Translations under genes and position numbers: made by a program | Source: Galaxea fascicularis | Taxonomy: Eukaryota > Cnidaria > Anthozoa > Scleractinia > Euphylliidae | NCBI GenBank assembly: GCA_948470475.1 | Contig: OX419336.1 | Location: 4,573,484 to 4,637,483 of the forward strand | Length of the DNA: 64,000 nucleotides | Reading direction: 5' to 3' | Notes under the pieces: model-generated | What the model was told of the DNA's origin: nothing | What the model saw: the letters and a program-made list of their open reading frames with translations, nothing else | Databases searched by the model: none | In this document: in pieces, positions 1 through 9,127 of the stretch | Layout: each line of letters starts with the position of its first letter | Position numbering within the stretch: the stretch's first letter is position 1

Positions 1-1147
1 TTTCATTCATATGTAAAGGAGAACTAATTACCATCACAAAAACTTCGCACTTAGACTCGCTTTGAAGGGGAGGCAGACATGAACTCGGAAATGGCCTATT
101 CCTTAGCTCCTCAGTCAAAATACCCTTTTTTTTTTTTTATAGGTTTCTGAATTCTAATGTCATGAAAATAAGAACTCAATTGAACAAATGGCCGCTAAAA
201 ATTTGAACACCAAGAGACACCTGAAAATCGAAATGTGGAACCAAAGAATCGTGAACGAATTGAACCGAATGGTCATAATCAGATCGCGATTAACCGAAAA
301 TTCGATCAATAGTTACACCCCTATAGCTTATGGTACGTTAGTCCCTGGATAGTTCGCCGACATCTTCCAAGTTAAACAAGTGAGTTATATATCGCAAAAG
401 AGCTACAACAACGAGAACTTATATTTTGAAATAACGTTTTCATTACCGGAGCCGTCGATGTTGCTTAACGCCGCTGTTACACGTTGAAACCTTTACCTGA
501 AACTTGTGCGCAACGGCGCTGAGAAATATTAAGTAGTAGCAGGCGTTGCACCGTGTTTTTTCCGTGTAACAGCTGCTTAATTACGCCCCCTAATCGCAAA
601 GTAGCTAGTAATTATCTGGCTAAGGCAAAGGATGGTGGGGTCATTCTGGAAGACACGGAACTAGCCAAATTATCGTGACCCCAGTTTTTTCGAATAAGAT
701 TACATTTAAACATCTAAGGATAAAAATGAGCGAAAAAAGTTTAACACAACGTTTCGATGACTCCATGTCATCATTGTCAAGTGAAAAGAGAATAAAAAAT
801 TTCACAGCTTAATATAGCGTGCGAGGTGATAGAACATAAAGTATGCATGTAAAAGGTGACAAATTTAGATAAGTGACAAATTTAAATAAATAGTTTTGCG
901 CGTACGGAGTCTGATTGTGTGTTCAAGCATGGCCTTTTCTTCTTTATGAATAACATTTCATAAATCAGACAGTCCAGTTTTCAGCTGCACAAACACTGTC
1001 GTGATGGCCTTCAATTCTTTCTTCCCAAATAACCCTCAATCTTCATTTGTCCGAGAGTCTTTTCTATGAACGCACGAAACAAAAGAACAGAAGTGATTCA
1101 AGGTTCGCAGGTACATTTTTGTAAAAATTTATTTAGAAATTAGAATG

Positions 1148-1322
1148 CTCAGTGACCTGGCCTTCAAGTGAAAACTTGGCTGGTGGTGACCTTGTTTTGA
1201 TAGACCTCATCTCTTTTCACATGTAAGTCATGTTGTTCTTTTCAGTGTTACACATTTGCACGGTTTGTATCAAAACAAGATCACCTGCAGCCTCGCTTCT
1301 ACTCAAAGGCCAGATCACTCAA
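1148..1322. mobile_element. Palindromic element, copy 1 (shared with 42927-43156)
   Basis: The left arm reads AGTGACCTGGCCTTCAAGTG, followed by GGTGACCTTGTTTTGATA. The right arm is its imperfect reverse complement, TATCAAAACAAGATCACCTG followed by AAAGGCCAGATCACT. The same arms recur in HTT intron 40 at 42927-43156, which marks a dispersed non-autonomous element and not a chance hairpin. No target duplication could be fixed. Superfamily unknown. Confidence 0.6.
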
Positions 1323-1989
1323 CAAACAAGTATGGAATGATCTATTAAGGTATACCCATTGAATAAAAATATACACGGCTGCGAAACACGGCTCTTTGCA
1401 GGCACAGAGCGATTCTCATAGATTTTCTATTGATGATATCCGTTTACGCGATCTAAAAACAAGTGAGAGTCAAATAAAATAATCGTCTTCTATTTTTTAC
1501 CACAGATTTGCCTATTCATGATCGCGAGGTGATACTCGGCGTGGTTAGGAAATCTAATGGATTATCCGCGTCCCTTAGAACATAAAACAATGCTAAAAAC
1601 ATTTCACGAAATATGCATGTAGCTATAAAGGGCTATTATTTCTTTTTAGTAGTAGCCTACGTCTCTCAAACGCTGGAACAATCTATAGGTGGTTTTCACG
1701 TTACGTCATCGCCGCCATGCTGGTTGATGGTAAACAATGAATCTCTCATTCGCTCGTTTTGTTCGTCCACCAGCATTTGTACATTTCAGCATTGTTATGT
1801 GTCTCTAGAAATTGGCTGCAAACCACCTATAACGACTGTTACATGCTTGAAGTGCAATGTCCATGCGACTATGTTTCTTCTGAAGATGTGAAAGTTTGTT
1901 GATGGATGGCTGTGAGCTCTTGTGTAAAGCGTCAGAATCTCCAAAGTAAAACTCCCGCAGAAATCTTATGGCTTGATGTTCTTGGTTTA

Positions 1990-2138
1990 ATAATGGTAAT
2001 TGAACGAAGTGAAGTGCAATTTGGTCTGAAGTCATACGCGTGATTTCAAAATCGAACGAGCGCGCAATCCGAGTTCGAGTTGAAATCACAAGTATGATTT
2101 TAGACAAAAATTGCACGACACGAAGTTCAATTACCACT
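1990..2138. mobile_element. Palindromic MITE-like element
   Basis: The left half starts near AATGGTAATTGAACGAAGTG and the right half ends with CGAAGTTCAATTACCACTT. The halves are imperfect reverse complements over about 70 bp each, including internal GTGATTTCAA and TTGAAATCAC blocks around a GCGCGC centre. It touches the next element at 2138. A minus-strand ORF of 110 codons crossing it is considered fortuitous. Confidence 0.6.
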
Positions 2139-2349
2139 TTATTACACCCATTTTGAAATCACACAGTTTTTTGTCAATATTAACATTTATTTAATGTTCA
2201 CTTCAGGAAAACCAGTTTTGAATTTTTCTTGGGCTTAAAAGAAGGATGTGATTTAGAGCAAAAAATGATACAATTTAGGAATAAATTGCACTGTTGCGAG
2301 CCAATCAGATTTCATGAATGACGAGTGATTTCAAAATGGGTGTAATAAA
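2138..2349. mobile_element. MITE with perfect 25-bp terminal inverted repeats
   Basis: The left end 2138-2162 begins TTTATTACACCCATTTTGAA and continues ATCAC. The right end 2325-2349 is its exact reverse complement, ending GGGTGTAATAAA. About 160 bp lie between, without an ORF. Perfect ends imply a recent insertion or strong conservation of the ends. No clear target duplication outside TT/AA-rich flanks. Confidence 0.7.
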
Positions 2350-2354
2350 TTAAC

Positions 2355-2472
2355 AAATCGGATGTGGTTTAGCGTTGTCTGTACTGTTATCTACGATATT
2401 CGTCTTTGACCACTGTGATGACGAATATCGACGTCGATAAGAGTACAGACAATGCTAAACCACATTCGATTT
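2355..2472. repeat. Near-perfect 118-bp palindrome
   Basis: The left arm begins AAATCGGATGTGGTTTAGCG and runs through TTGTCTGTACT to ATATTCGTC. The right arm mirrors it as GACGAATAT through AGTACAGACAATGC to AACCACATTCGATTT. The central loop is only about 15 nt. It can form a long hairpin and is probably part of another foldback element. It lies about 300 bp downstream of the minus-strand gene's stop codon. Confidence 0.7.
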
Positions 2473-2507
2473 GTTTTTACCACAATATCGGCGTCAAAAA
2501 AAAAATG

Positions 2508-2513
2508 TTTATT
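2508..2513 (-). terminator. Candidate poly(A) signal of the minus-strand gene
   Basis: TTTATT on the plus strand reads AATAAA on the minus strand. It lies about 250 nt downstream of the stop codon at 2765-2767. It is the nearest canonical hexamer I noticed, but there is no transcript support. Confidence 0.4.
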
Positions 2514-2764
2514 TCAGAGCGCGAGGAAGATCGTTGACGCTGACGAAAGCAGCGTTGTCTCGACTCTTATCAACAACGGCAAATTAGCCAATCAGATTGC
2601 GAGATTACTGGCAATGGTGGTAAAATCCTGTTTCGAGCCGTTCTGAGCACAAGGCGGAGCCTTCGAAAATATGTCGCTTACAGCAGAATCAGCTCTACAT
2701 GTATAACACTTTGTATACTAGCATCTTGGTGATACGAACGAAGACTTCTCAGTTGTCACCAACT

Positions 2765-5017
2765 TCATAATCCCTTGTCGTGCGCGTCATGGAGGTTCAA
2801 TATATTTGTAATTGGTAGCAGTTCCCCTTTCTCGTCTCGGTACTTTTCCTCGAATTTTCGTATGTCGCTGCCACACTCGTATTTGAAGATATCCACAATT
2901 TTATTCCAGCGTGATATTTTGCTCCGTTGGCTGGCTTTTTGAGTTGGTGTCCACTGGCAAAGCGGCGGCATGTCTCCCAGGCCATTCTCCCACAAGTAGA
3001 TTACATCCAGCGCAGTGACTTTCTTTGGAAGAATAAATTCCGAGCCTTTCTTGGGGGAGCTTCCCTCGTCTTCCGCCATGTCAGAGTCACTTGCAACTTC
3101 TTTATCTTGATCTTGCAAGTGTTCGCTCTCAGAATGATGGCTGTCGAGCGGGTGACTAGCAATGTAATCCTTTTGCGCGGGACTTGAGCTATTCAGACTT
3201 GATGAAAACCCTTTGGGCAAGTAAGAAGGAGGCTCATTTTCCAGATCGTACTTCGACAAGATGGCAGACACCGGCAGGAGTTCGCCTTTGGGGTTGCTAA
3301 ATCTCTCCTCGAACTTCTCCCAACTTCCGCCACAGTCTTTACGAAAGATGTCGACGATTTTTTTCCAGCGGAATAGCTTGGTTTCATGGCCCACCTTGTG
3401 GATCTTCTGCCACTTTCTCACAGGCGGAAACAACTCACAGCCCTCCTCCCACAACCGCACCACATCTTTAGCGGTGACTTTACGAGGGAGTTGGTAGATC
3501 TCGGTGTCAGATCCTTCTCCCGCTTTTTGACCGGGCTTTGAGGTGCCAGAGAAAGGAGTGGACAAGGAAGAAGGAGATTCCCAAGCGTCGAACATGGCGA
3601 CAATCGTAGTGACTGGATATAACTCGCCGCGTTCGTCCGAAAATTTCGACTCAAACAAACTGAGGTCCCCTTTACAGTGGTACTTGTAGATGTCGTAGAT
3701 TTTGGTCCAGCGCGAAAACTTGCTCCGCTGACTAGCTTTCTGCGCAGGCGTCCACTGATGCAGCGGCGGCAGATCTCCATAACCTGTTTCCCACAATCTG
3801 ATGATGTCTTTAGCGGTCACCTTGCGTGGTAGAATATGACTCTTTTCGTCCCCGGAACTTTGGGTTTCAACCTTAACTCTATCTACGCCATTTAAAGGGG
3901 CTACAGTGGCTGTGGGTGATTTTTCGCCTGATAAACTGGAATCCATGTCATCGCTTACCGTACTTAATCGGCTTCGAGATTCAGGAATGTCAAAAATGGG
4001 ACCCGATGTTGCGTTTTCCGCGTCGTACTTTGCAATAATTGATGAAATCGCCATGAGATTTCCGCGGTCATTCGCGTACTTTCCATAGAAGGTGTCCCAG
4101 TTTCTGTCACAGTCCTTGTTGAAGATCTCCACGATTTTGCGCCAACGGAATATTTTAGTTTCTTGGCCGATTTTCTGCGCACGTGACCACTGAACCACAG
4201 CCGGGAATTCCTCACAACCCTCTTCCCACAGACGAACAATGTCATTTGGCGTGACTTTCCTCGGAAGATAGTAACGCACTTCAGTGGATGACTGCGTCAC
4301 GCCCCCGTCCGTTGTTTTGGATTCACTTTGACCTTCGCTGCCATCAACGTCTTCAGATTCCGAGTCAAGAGATTTACCAGACGGCTTCTCGTTTTCCTCA
4401 TCCGCTTCTTGCAAGCTTTTATCTTCATTGAAGGCTAAACTTTCCTCGAGACCCGGTTTAGCTTTACCGAGAAAGGCCGGAGTTTGCTGCGTTTCATAAA
4501 GCGACAAGATTGTTGTTACCGGTAGGACTTCTCCTCTGGCGTCGGAGAAGTTCTCTTCGAAGCTCTTCATATCGCCATGATAGTCCACCTTGAAAATGTC
4601 CACGAGTTTTTTCCATCGCGAAATCTTGCTCTGTTGCTTGAGCTTCTGCGTTGGTGTCCAATCTTTCAGTGGAGGGAACTCATCGCATCCGTTTTCCCAC
4701 AGATTAAGCACCTCTTTAGCTGAAACTCTCCTCGGCAGCTCGTAACTCTGAAGGCCTGGCTTCAGTGGTTGCTGTAAGCTAGCAAGCGAGGGCTTCCCGC
4801 TGACAAATGGCACTTTAGGGGGTGGGGTGGTGTAAGTGGTTACAGCGGACTCAGGTCTGTCAGTGGTGTCGCTGGAGGTTTCCTGAGGGGTGGTGGGTGC
4901 TAGGCGTTGGATGAAAGGACCTCCACTGGCAAGTAAGTGGTTTTGCGCCTCAACAAGGTCTGAGAGTTTCTTGTATGATTCCTCCAACGCAAGATTGCGG
5001 TTTTGAAGGACTTTTAC
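2765..5017 (-). other. Terminal coding exon of the five-repeat protein (751 codons with stop)
   Basis: The acceptor on the minus strand is TTTTTTTGTTTGCAG followed by GTAAAAGTCC. The reading frame runs open for 750 residues to TGA. An overlapping ORF that continues upstream to 5188 is read-through into the intron. The upstream exon ends exactly at a codon boundary (QLEQQ), so the joined protein reads QLEQQVKVLQNRNLALEE, a continuous amphipathic helix. Linkers between repeats are 43-73 residues, rich in S, D, E and P. The linker before the fifth repeat holds an acidic stretch. Confidence 0.85.
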
Positions 5018-8000
5018 CTGCAAACAAAAAAAGGTATGACACAAAAATAAGTTACCTGAAAGCATGATAAAAACGCAATTTATCCGTACTTCTTCGCTGA
5101 AGGACTGTCCTTTTACATGGGTGCAGGTTATTGCTCCCACATTATAACCTGAGACTACCCCCTTCTTTATGTTCTCCACCTTACACACTCCCCCCCTCCA
5201 CTCCCAACACCACTACCCAAACAGTGATAAGATGTCAAATACAGGCTCGAACATTTTCTTAATAAATAAATAAATAAATAAATAAATGAATAAATTAATT
5301 AAAGTGTTAACTGGCAGTAATCAAATAAGAAATCCTAATTGTTCTGGTGACATCAACGAGGTAAAAGACATGCTCAGGCCAGATGTGGACAAAGGAGTCA
5401 ATTGACACTGGAATTACGGTCCATGGATGTCAATGCATTTTAGCCAACATAACTGCCTTAAAGGTGGTTGGAAATGGACAGAATTGGGAACCATGAAAGT
5501 TCAAAATGTAGCCCCACCCTCCTATCAGCCATTCCCAAATAATTATAAGCCCACATTTAATTTTAAACAAATGTATTGTATTTTCCTTATTTGTTTCATT
5601 TGTTTGTACATGCAATTACTTTCAAACCATTATACTTATTGATAAAAAGAAAACCCTACCCACACTGTATTGTACATGTATTGCATTGCGTTGTACTATG
5701 CTTAAGAATATACCCTGCTGAAAGTACAAGTATACATGTCCAAGGACATTTAAGACGCCCAAACATCCAGGAGGCAACATGTTCACTGTAGTTCATCCAT
5801 TGCCAGAGGTCAAGTTTGCATGAATTGACAAAATTAATTTTATTCAGTGGTTATTGAGCTGAAGTTTTAAACTCCAAGTTATTTTTCACCTGTTGTTCCA
5901 GCTGCTCAAGTTTCTTCTGAAACTGCAGAGTGACCTGTTCAGCCGATACTGCCTGAGGGGGCGATAACTCTTTGGTTGGAATCAGACCAAGGGCCATCTG
6001 TGGCAATGATACTACAGGGCTGTTGGCATCAACTGAAACATCATTCAAAGGGTCTGAAAAGTCAAATAAAAATTAATGACCATTTGAGAGCTCCTTTTAC
6101 CATTCAGTAAACTCCAGGCCATAGTAGGGAGAGGTGCACTTTCATGTAAGTCATGTGGATATGTGCTTGTGAGATAGGTTGGGTTTTAACTCAGTTTGGT
6201 GTTGATAATCTTATAGCTCCTGGATGCAGGAACTGAGCCTATCTTTCTACAGCCCTATGGTATAAATAGATTAGCAAGTAGCTTTCAGTTTGACCACAAA
6301 GATAATGAATAGAATCTAACAATAATAAGAATGACATAGCCAAATGTGTCGTGTCACTGAAAAGTTGCTCAGATTGTTTCATAAAACCAAATAACAGAAA
6401 TACAGCTACAGTGTACAGTGTCAATTTTACTTTACATTTTACATAACAAACACATTGTTGTACTGGATATAAATATTATTAATCCACACAGACAAAACTG
6501 ATACCGGTACATGTAACTTTGGATATTAGCTTTGAAATGGACTTTGTTGACTTAGGCCTTTATTTCTCTTGGGTGCATGGTGCAGAGACCAGAGGCAATA
6601 TTATTCCCCTCAGTCTTACTGTACTTTGTCTGTGCAGCATCAATGACAACAGAGTCAACAACAACACTGTCAATCTACCTTCTAAAGCTTGTGTCACATC
6701 GCTGTGTGAATCCTCCATAGCCAACTGCTGATAAACTGGTCCTTGTGGAGTGGCGGAAAGCTGAAAGGGATTATCTCCAGGAAGATCAGTAAATATCTGC
6801 ACTGCCATGGTATCAATATCTGGCTTGATCTCATCACCAATGAACTTAACCTCTGTCTCCAAGTCATCCTTTTCAAGTTTTCTCTCTTCGTGTTGACTAC
6901 TCTGTCCAGGTTTCCTAGAATTAGCATTGACATCCAGTTATACATCTTGTACCCCTGCTGGTAGAAACACCTCTCCAACAGCACTTGGTTCCAGCTTACA
7001 TCTGCCTTTCACCAGTGCTCTCAAACCCGTTCAATAACAAGTTACAGGGAAACGGAAGGTCATTCAATACAATTTGTAAATGTGGGCATTATCTATTGCA
7101 TGGGACTGTATTACACAATAATCGCATAATAAGAAGAACTCTGTCAAACCTGCCACTTTATCTTATCAAAGACACTTGTTGCCATTGAAGAGAATTATAT
7201 ATATTTTTTTGTTTTCTGGACGTACTGTACGAACACATGTATAGTTGCTATGCCCCTCCAACATGATAGCTAGTATACTTGTAGTAAGATGTTTATTTTC
7301 AGTACCTTTTAAAACTTCCATGCTCAGTTGAGACAATTATAAAGTCATTTTCATCCTAAAAATATATGTTAGAAAACAGGTAAGATTCTACACTCAATTT
7401 GGACACCTGCAAATGGCAAAAATGTTGGGTGAGTATCTCCTGCCCAGGGTTACAACTTCTGAGCCTTTTTAGACAGAATGATTTTGAATTCAAAGTAATA
7501 CTCCCCACAGGAACAAGGTATTTTTTTCAAATTACAATCCTGCCAGACAACTCATACACACCTGCACCCACACAAGACTTGCAGAAGCCCAGGTGAACAG
7601 TAATATTGGAAAAATGTTCGATAAATCAATGACAATCAATACATCCAATTTAAATGTTATTGATTTTATCCATCAATTGATTAAAAATCAATCGATATCA
7701 ATTGATTATCAATCAATCTCATTAGTATTGATTTTAATCAATTATTCATTCAATAAAATAAAAACTAATCAGATTCCCCTATTGATTTTTATTGATTCCG
7801 TATATCCTAGACCATATAATAATAGCACAGCCAAGTATTCTGCACTCCCTCCGACTATTTAAGTCCTGTGTACAGAGTTGTCTGCCCTCTTGTCTACTTA
7901 GGGTCCGACAACATATTCACTCCTTCCCCCCTTAACGTCAACTGGATTTTTAGGTCAGACCACCTTCCTTTAACGTCCGCTTGAAATTTTCCTGCCCAAA

Positions 8001-8657
8001 AGTCACTGCATTCCAGTCACTAAAATTTAGTATGTTAGTGATATACATCACGTGAGGATATCATCAGTATCGACACAATTTACTGCTTTTCAAGGAAGTG
8101 AATATGTAGAAGGCGCCTTACACTGTAGGCATCAAGGAAAAATAGAGTGGATAACCAGATAAGATTTTGTATGAACAGTTTGATACGGGTTCGAGTATAA
8201 CAGTGCCACAATTAGAAGTCACGACAGGCAACTCTTCAAGCAAGGTAAGAATAATGCATTCCAGCGATTATTTACGTAAGCTTAACTTGTACGAATGCCA
8301 AACTTGACTCGCGATTTTCTACCAAGATTTTTACGATTACTCGTCCAGAGCACTGCAGTTTGGGGAACACTAGAAATCAAACTGCTAAAGCACTTGTTAT
8401 GGTTTAGTCTTCCTCAAAACTACTAGTTTCAAATGCGGTCGAGTCACCTTCAACGATGAATGCATGAAGAAACTAAAAACAGCGAAGAACACGATGATGA
8501 TCGATCATCACTTACCAAACCGGTCTCAGGAATGCTGCTTGTGCTGTCTGCAATCTTGGAAATGATTGAATGAAGGTTATCCTCTCTTCTTGGAAGGAAA
8601 AAACGCGAATTAGCACGAAAAGAAGCTTATTACTTGAATTATTGGAAGCTTACTCAT
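2765..8657 (-). CDS. Unrecognised five-domain repeat protein, spliced, about 891 aa
   Basis: I do not recognise this family. Proposed coding exons in transcript order, on the minus strand: 8657-8654, 8547-8516, 6901-6679, 6053-5890 and 5017-2765 (stop TGA at 2767-2765). The last three joints have consensus splice sites and continuous phase. The first two mini-exons (4 and 32 nt) and the acceptor at 6901 are tentative. They would give a start MNSTSSIPETGLSSQHEE with a good ATG context. The N-terminal ~140 residues are acidic and low-complexity. A short coiled coil spans the 5890/5017 joint (heptad-like KKLEQLEQQVKVLQ). Five copies of a domain of about 85 aa follow, separated by Ser/Asp/Glu-rich linkers. 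There is no signal peptide or membrane segment, so a nuclear or cytosolic protein is likely. The domain core (W-E-x-G, P, W, then K-x-x-RW-x-K-I) resembles small helical DNA-binding folds such as the fungal GCR1 C-terminal domain, but this is only a visual analogy. Confidence 0.75.
2780..4744 (-). repeat. Five domain repeats in an A-B-A-B-A order
   Basis: Repeat spans in gene order: 4744-4487 (A1), 4270-4016 (B1), 3838-3581 (A2), 3496-3239 (B2) and 3037-2780 (A3). All share LP-K/R-KVT or RRVS, then L/V-x-LWE-x-G, a P, a W, an RW-x-K-I/L core, F-E and a GE-x-x-P-V/I-x-x-I tail. Type A copies have a WTP-x-QK block and a SK-I/F-SRW core. Type B copies have EEGCE-x-FP, G-x-ETK-I/L-FRW and KDC-x-x-x-W. 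The alternation suggests duplication of an A-B pair. Confidence 0.85.
5018..5889 (-). other. Intron of the minus-strand gene
   Basis: The donor on the minus strand is CAACAG|GTGAAA at 5889. It holds an (AATA)n tract near 5262-5297 and no coding signal that I can support. The short ORFs at 5427-5791 are unremarkable. Confidence 0.6.
5890..6053 (-). other. Coding exon of the minus-strand gene (164 nt)
   Basis: It is flanked on the minus strand by acceptor TTTGACTTTTCAG and donor GTGAAA. It enters with a single base carried from the previous exon (GAC completed across the joint) and ends on a codon boundary. It encodes DPLNDVSVDANSPVV through a Pro-rich stretch into LQFQKKLEQLEQQ, the start of the coiled coil. 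Confidence 0.75.
6679..6901 (-). other. Coding exon of the minus-strand gene (3' edge firm, 5' edge tentative)
   Basis: The donor is TTAGAAG|GTAGAT. The open frame extends upstream through KLEKDDLETEVKFIGDE and reaches a stop near 6945. I place the acceptor at CTGGACAG|AGTAGTC because it is phase-0 compatible with the upstream mini-exon and has a TGCTAAT branch-like motif about 20 nt upstream. The acceptor CTAATTCTAG at 6913 is an alternative in a different phase. The product is an acidic, probably disordered segment. Confidence 0.55.
6902..8515 (-). other. First long intron of the minus-strand gene
   Basis: About 1.6 kb between the tentative mini-exon at 8516-8547 (donor TTTG|GTAAGTG, very strong) and the exon ending at 6901. 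It includes an AT-rich ATTGATT/ATCAATT-rich stretch at about 7620-7800. I see no further coding exon. A missed 5' exon here is possible. Confidence 0.4.
8516..8657 (-). other. Proposed 5' mini-exons and start codon of the minus-strand gene
   Basis: On the minus strand, GCAGCC precedes ATGA|GTAAGC (8657-8654). This gives a start codon followed one base later by a strong donor. The next exon, 8547-8516, lies between ATTGCAG and GTAAGTG. It carries 32 nt and completes MNSTSSIPETGL in phase. The structure is consistent but rests only on splice consensus. Translation could instead start further downstream or in an unseen exon. Confidence 0.35.
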
Positions 8658-9029
8658 GGCTGCGAAGAATAAACCAGCGACGAATGAAGGCAGTTCGAAC
8701 GAATCATCGCCCGGAAGGAACAGGCGATCAGTTCTTTTCTCAGTGCAAAGTACTTACTCTGAACGGGCATCCTGGGAAGTTTCCATTTTCTCGTTTTTTG
8801 CGAGAAAGAGGAAAGAAACTCATGCAAGTTTGAAATGTGAGAATGAAAGAAAATAAAGGGCGTCGTCCGAGGTCTTTTTGCCGAGAACTGGAACGAGGTT
8901 ACCTGCTACTTGAAAGCGAGGTCAGATTAAAAACAAGATGGCGGACAAGATGGCGACTATCGAAAGGCGGGTCAATGACACTTGAAAGCAGTTTTGAGAG
9001 TTTTAAAACCACGGTAGAGCTAAAGCAAG
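8658..9029. promoter_or_regulatory. Shared bidirectional promoter and 5' UTR region
   Basis: Only about 370 bp separate the two divergent start codons. The region is less AT-rich than its surroundings, has no evident TATA box near either start, and carries two tandem YY1-type motifs close to the HTT side. The geometry implies a shared promoter and possible coregulation. Plus-strand ORFs at 8570-9049 cross both the proposed 5' exons and the HTT leader and are not taken as genes. Confidence 0.65.
8934..8955 (+). promoter_or_regulatory. Two tandem YY1-type motifs
   Basis: CAAGATGGCG occurs at 8934-8943 and again at 8946-8955, the first continuing GAC and the second ACT. AAGATGGCGGC is the established YY1 consensus, often found just downstream of TATA-less transcription starts. 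The motifs lie 75-96 nt upstream of the HTT ATG, in the orientation of HTT transcription. Confidence 0.6.
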
Positions 9030-9127
9030 ATGTCTTTAGCAGTTGCTGATAAGCTTCTCAAAAGTTTTGATGCATTGAAGAATTTCAGAGAGGGAATTCC
9101 TGTACCGGACCCTAATCCCTTAGCTAA
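9030..9127 (+). other. HTT: HTT exon 1 (N17-like helix, no polyQ)
   Basis: ATG at 9030-9032, donor CTAA|GTGAGT, 98 nt, ends in phase 2. It encodes an amphipathic helix equivalent to the human N17 membrane-binding and export segment. Where human HTT has its Q and P tracts, it has only [14 protein letters not shown]. This short PxPDPNP run is the sole hint of a proline-rich segment. Confidence 0.9.

Larger units (their letters stand above)
1..2764. other. Intergenic region rich in inverted repeats
   Basis: No convincing coding exon was found here. The stretch contains at least four inverted-repeat elements, at 1148-1322, 1990-2138, 2138-2349 and 2355-2472, annotated separately. Bases 83-105 resemble the terminal inverted repeat of the element at 57481-57676 and may be the truncated end of a related copy. 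Short ORFs in this region (for example 1613-1891 and 1805-2137) lie in or next to these repeats and look fortuitous. The rest shows no structure I can name. Confidence 0.6.

Noticed and set aside
5018..5188. Upstream extension of the terminal-exon ORF of the five-repeat gene
   Set aside because: It runs through a good acceptor (TTTGTTTGCAG) into intron, and the upstream exon continues the coiled coil in phase at that acceptor.
8570..9049. Three overlapping plus-strand ORFs across the promoter region
   Set aside because: They cross the proposed 5' exons of the minus-strand gene and the HTT leader, have no domain and do not join the HTT frame.
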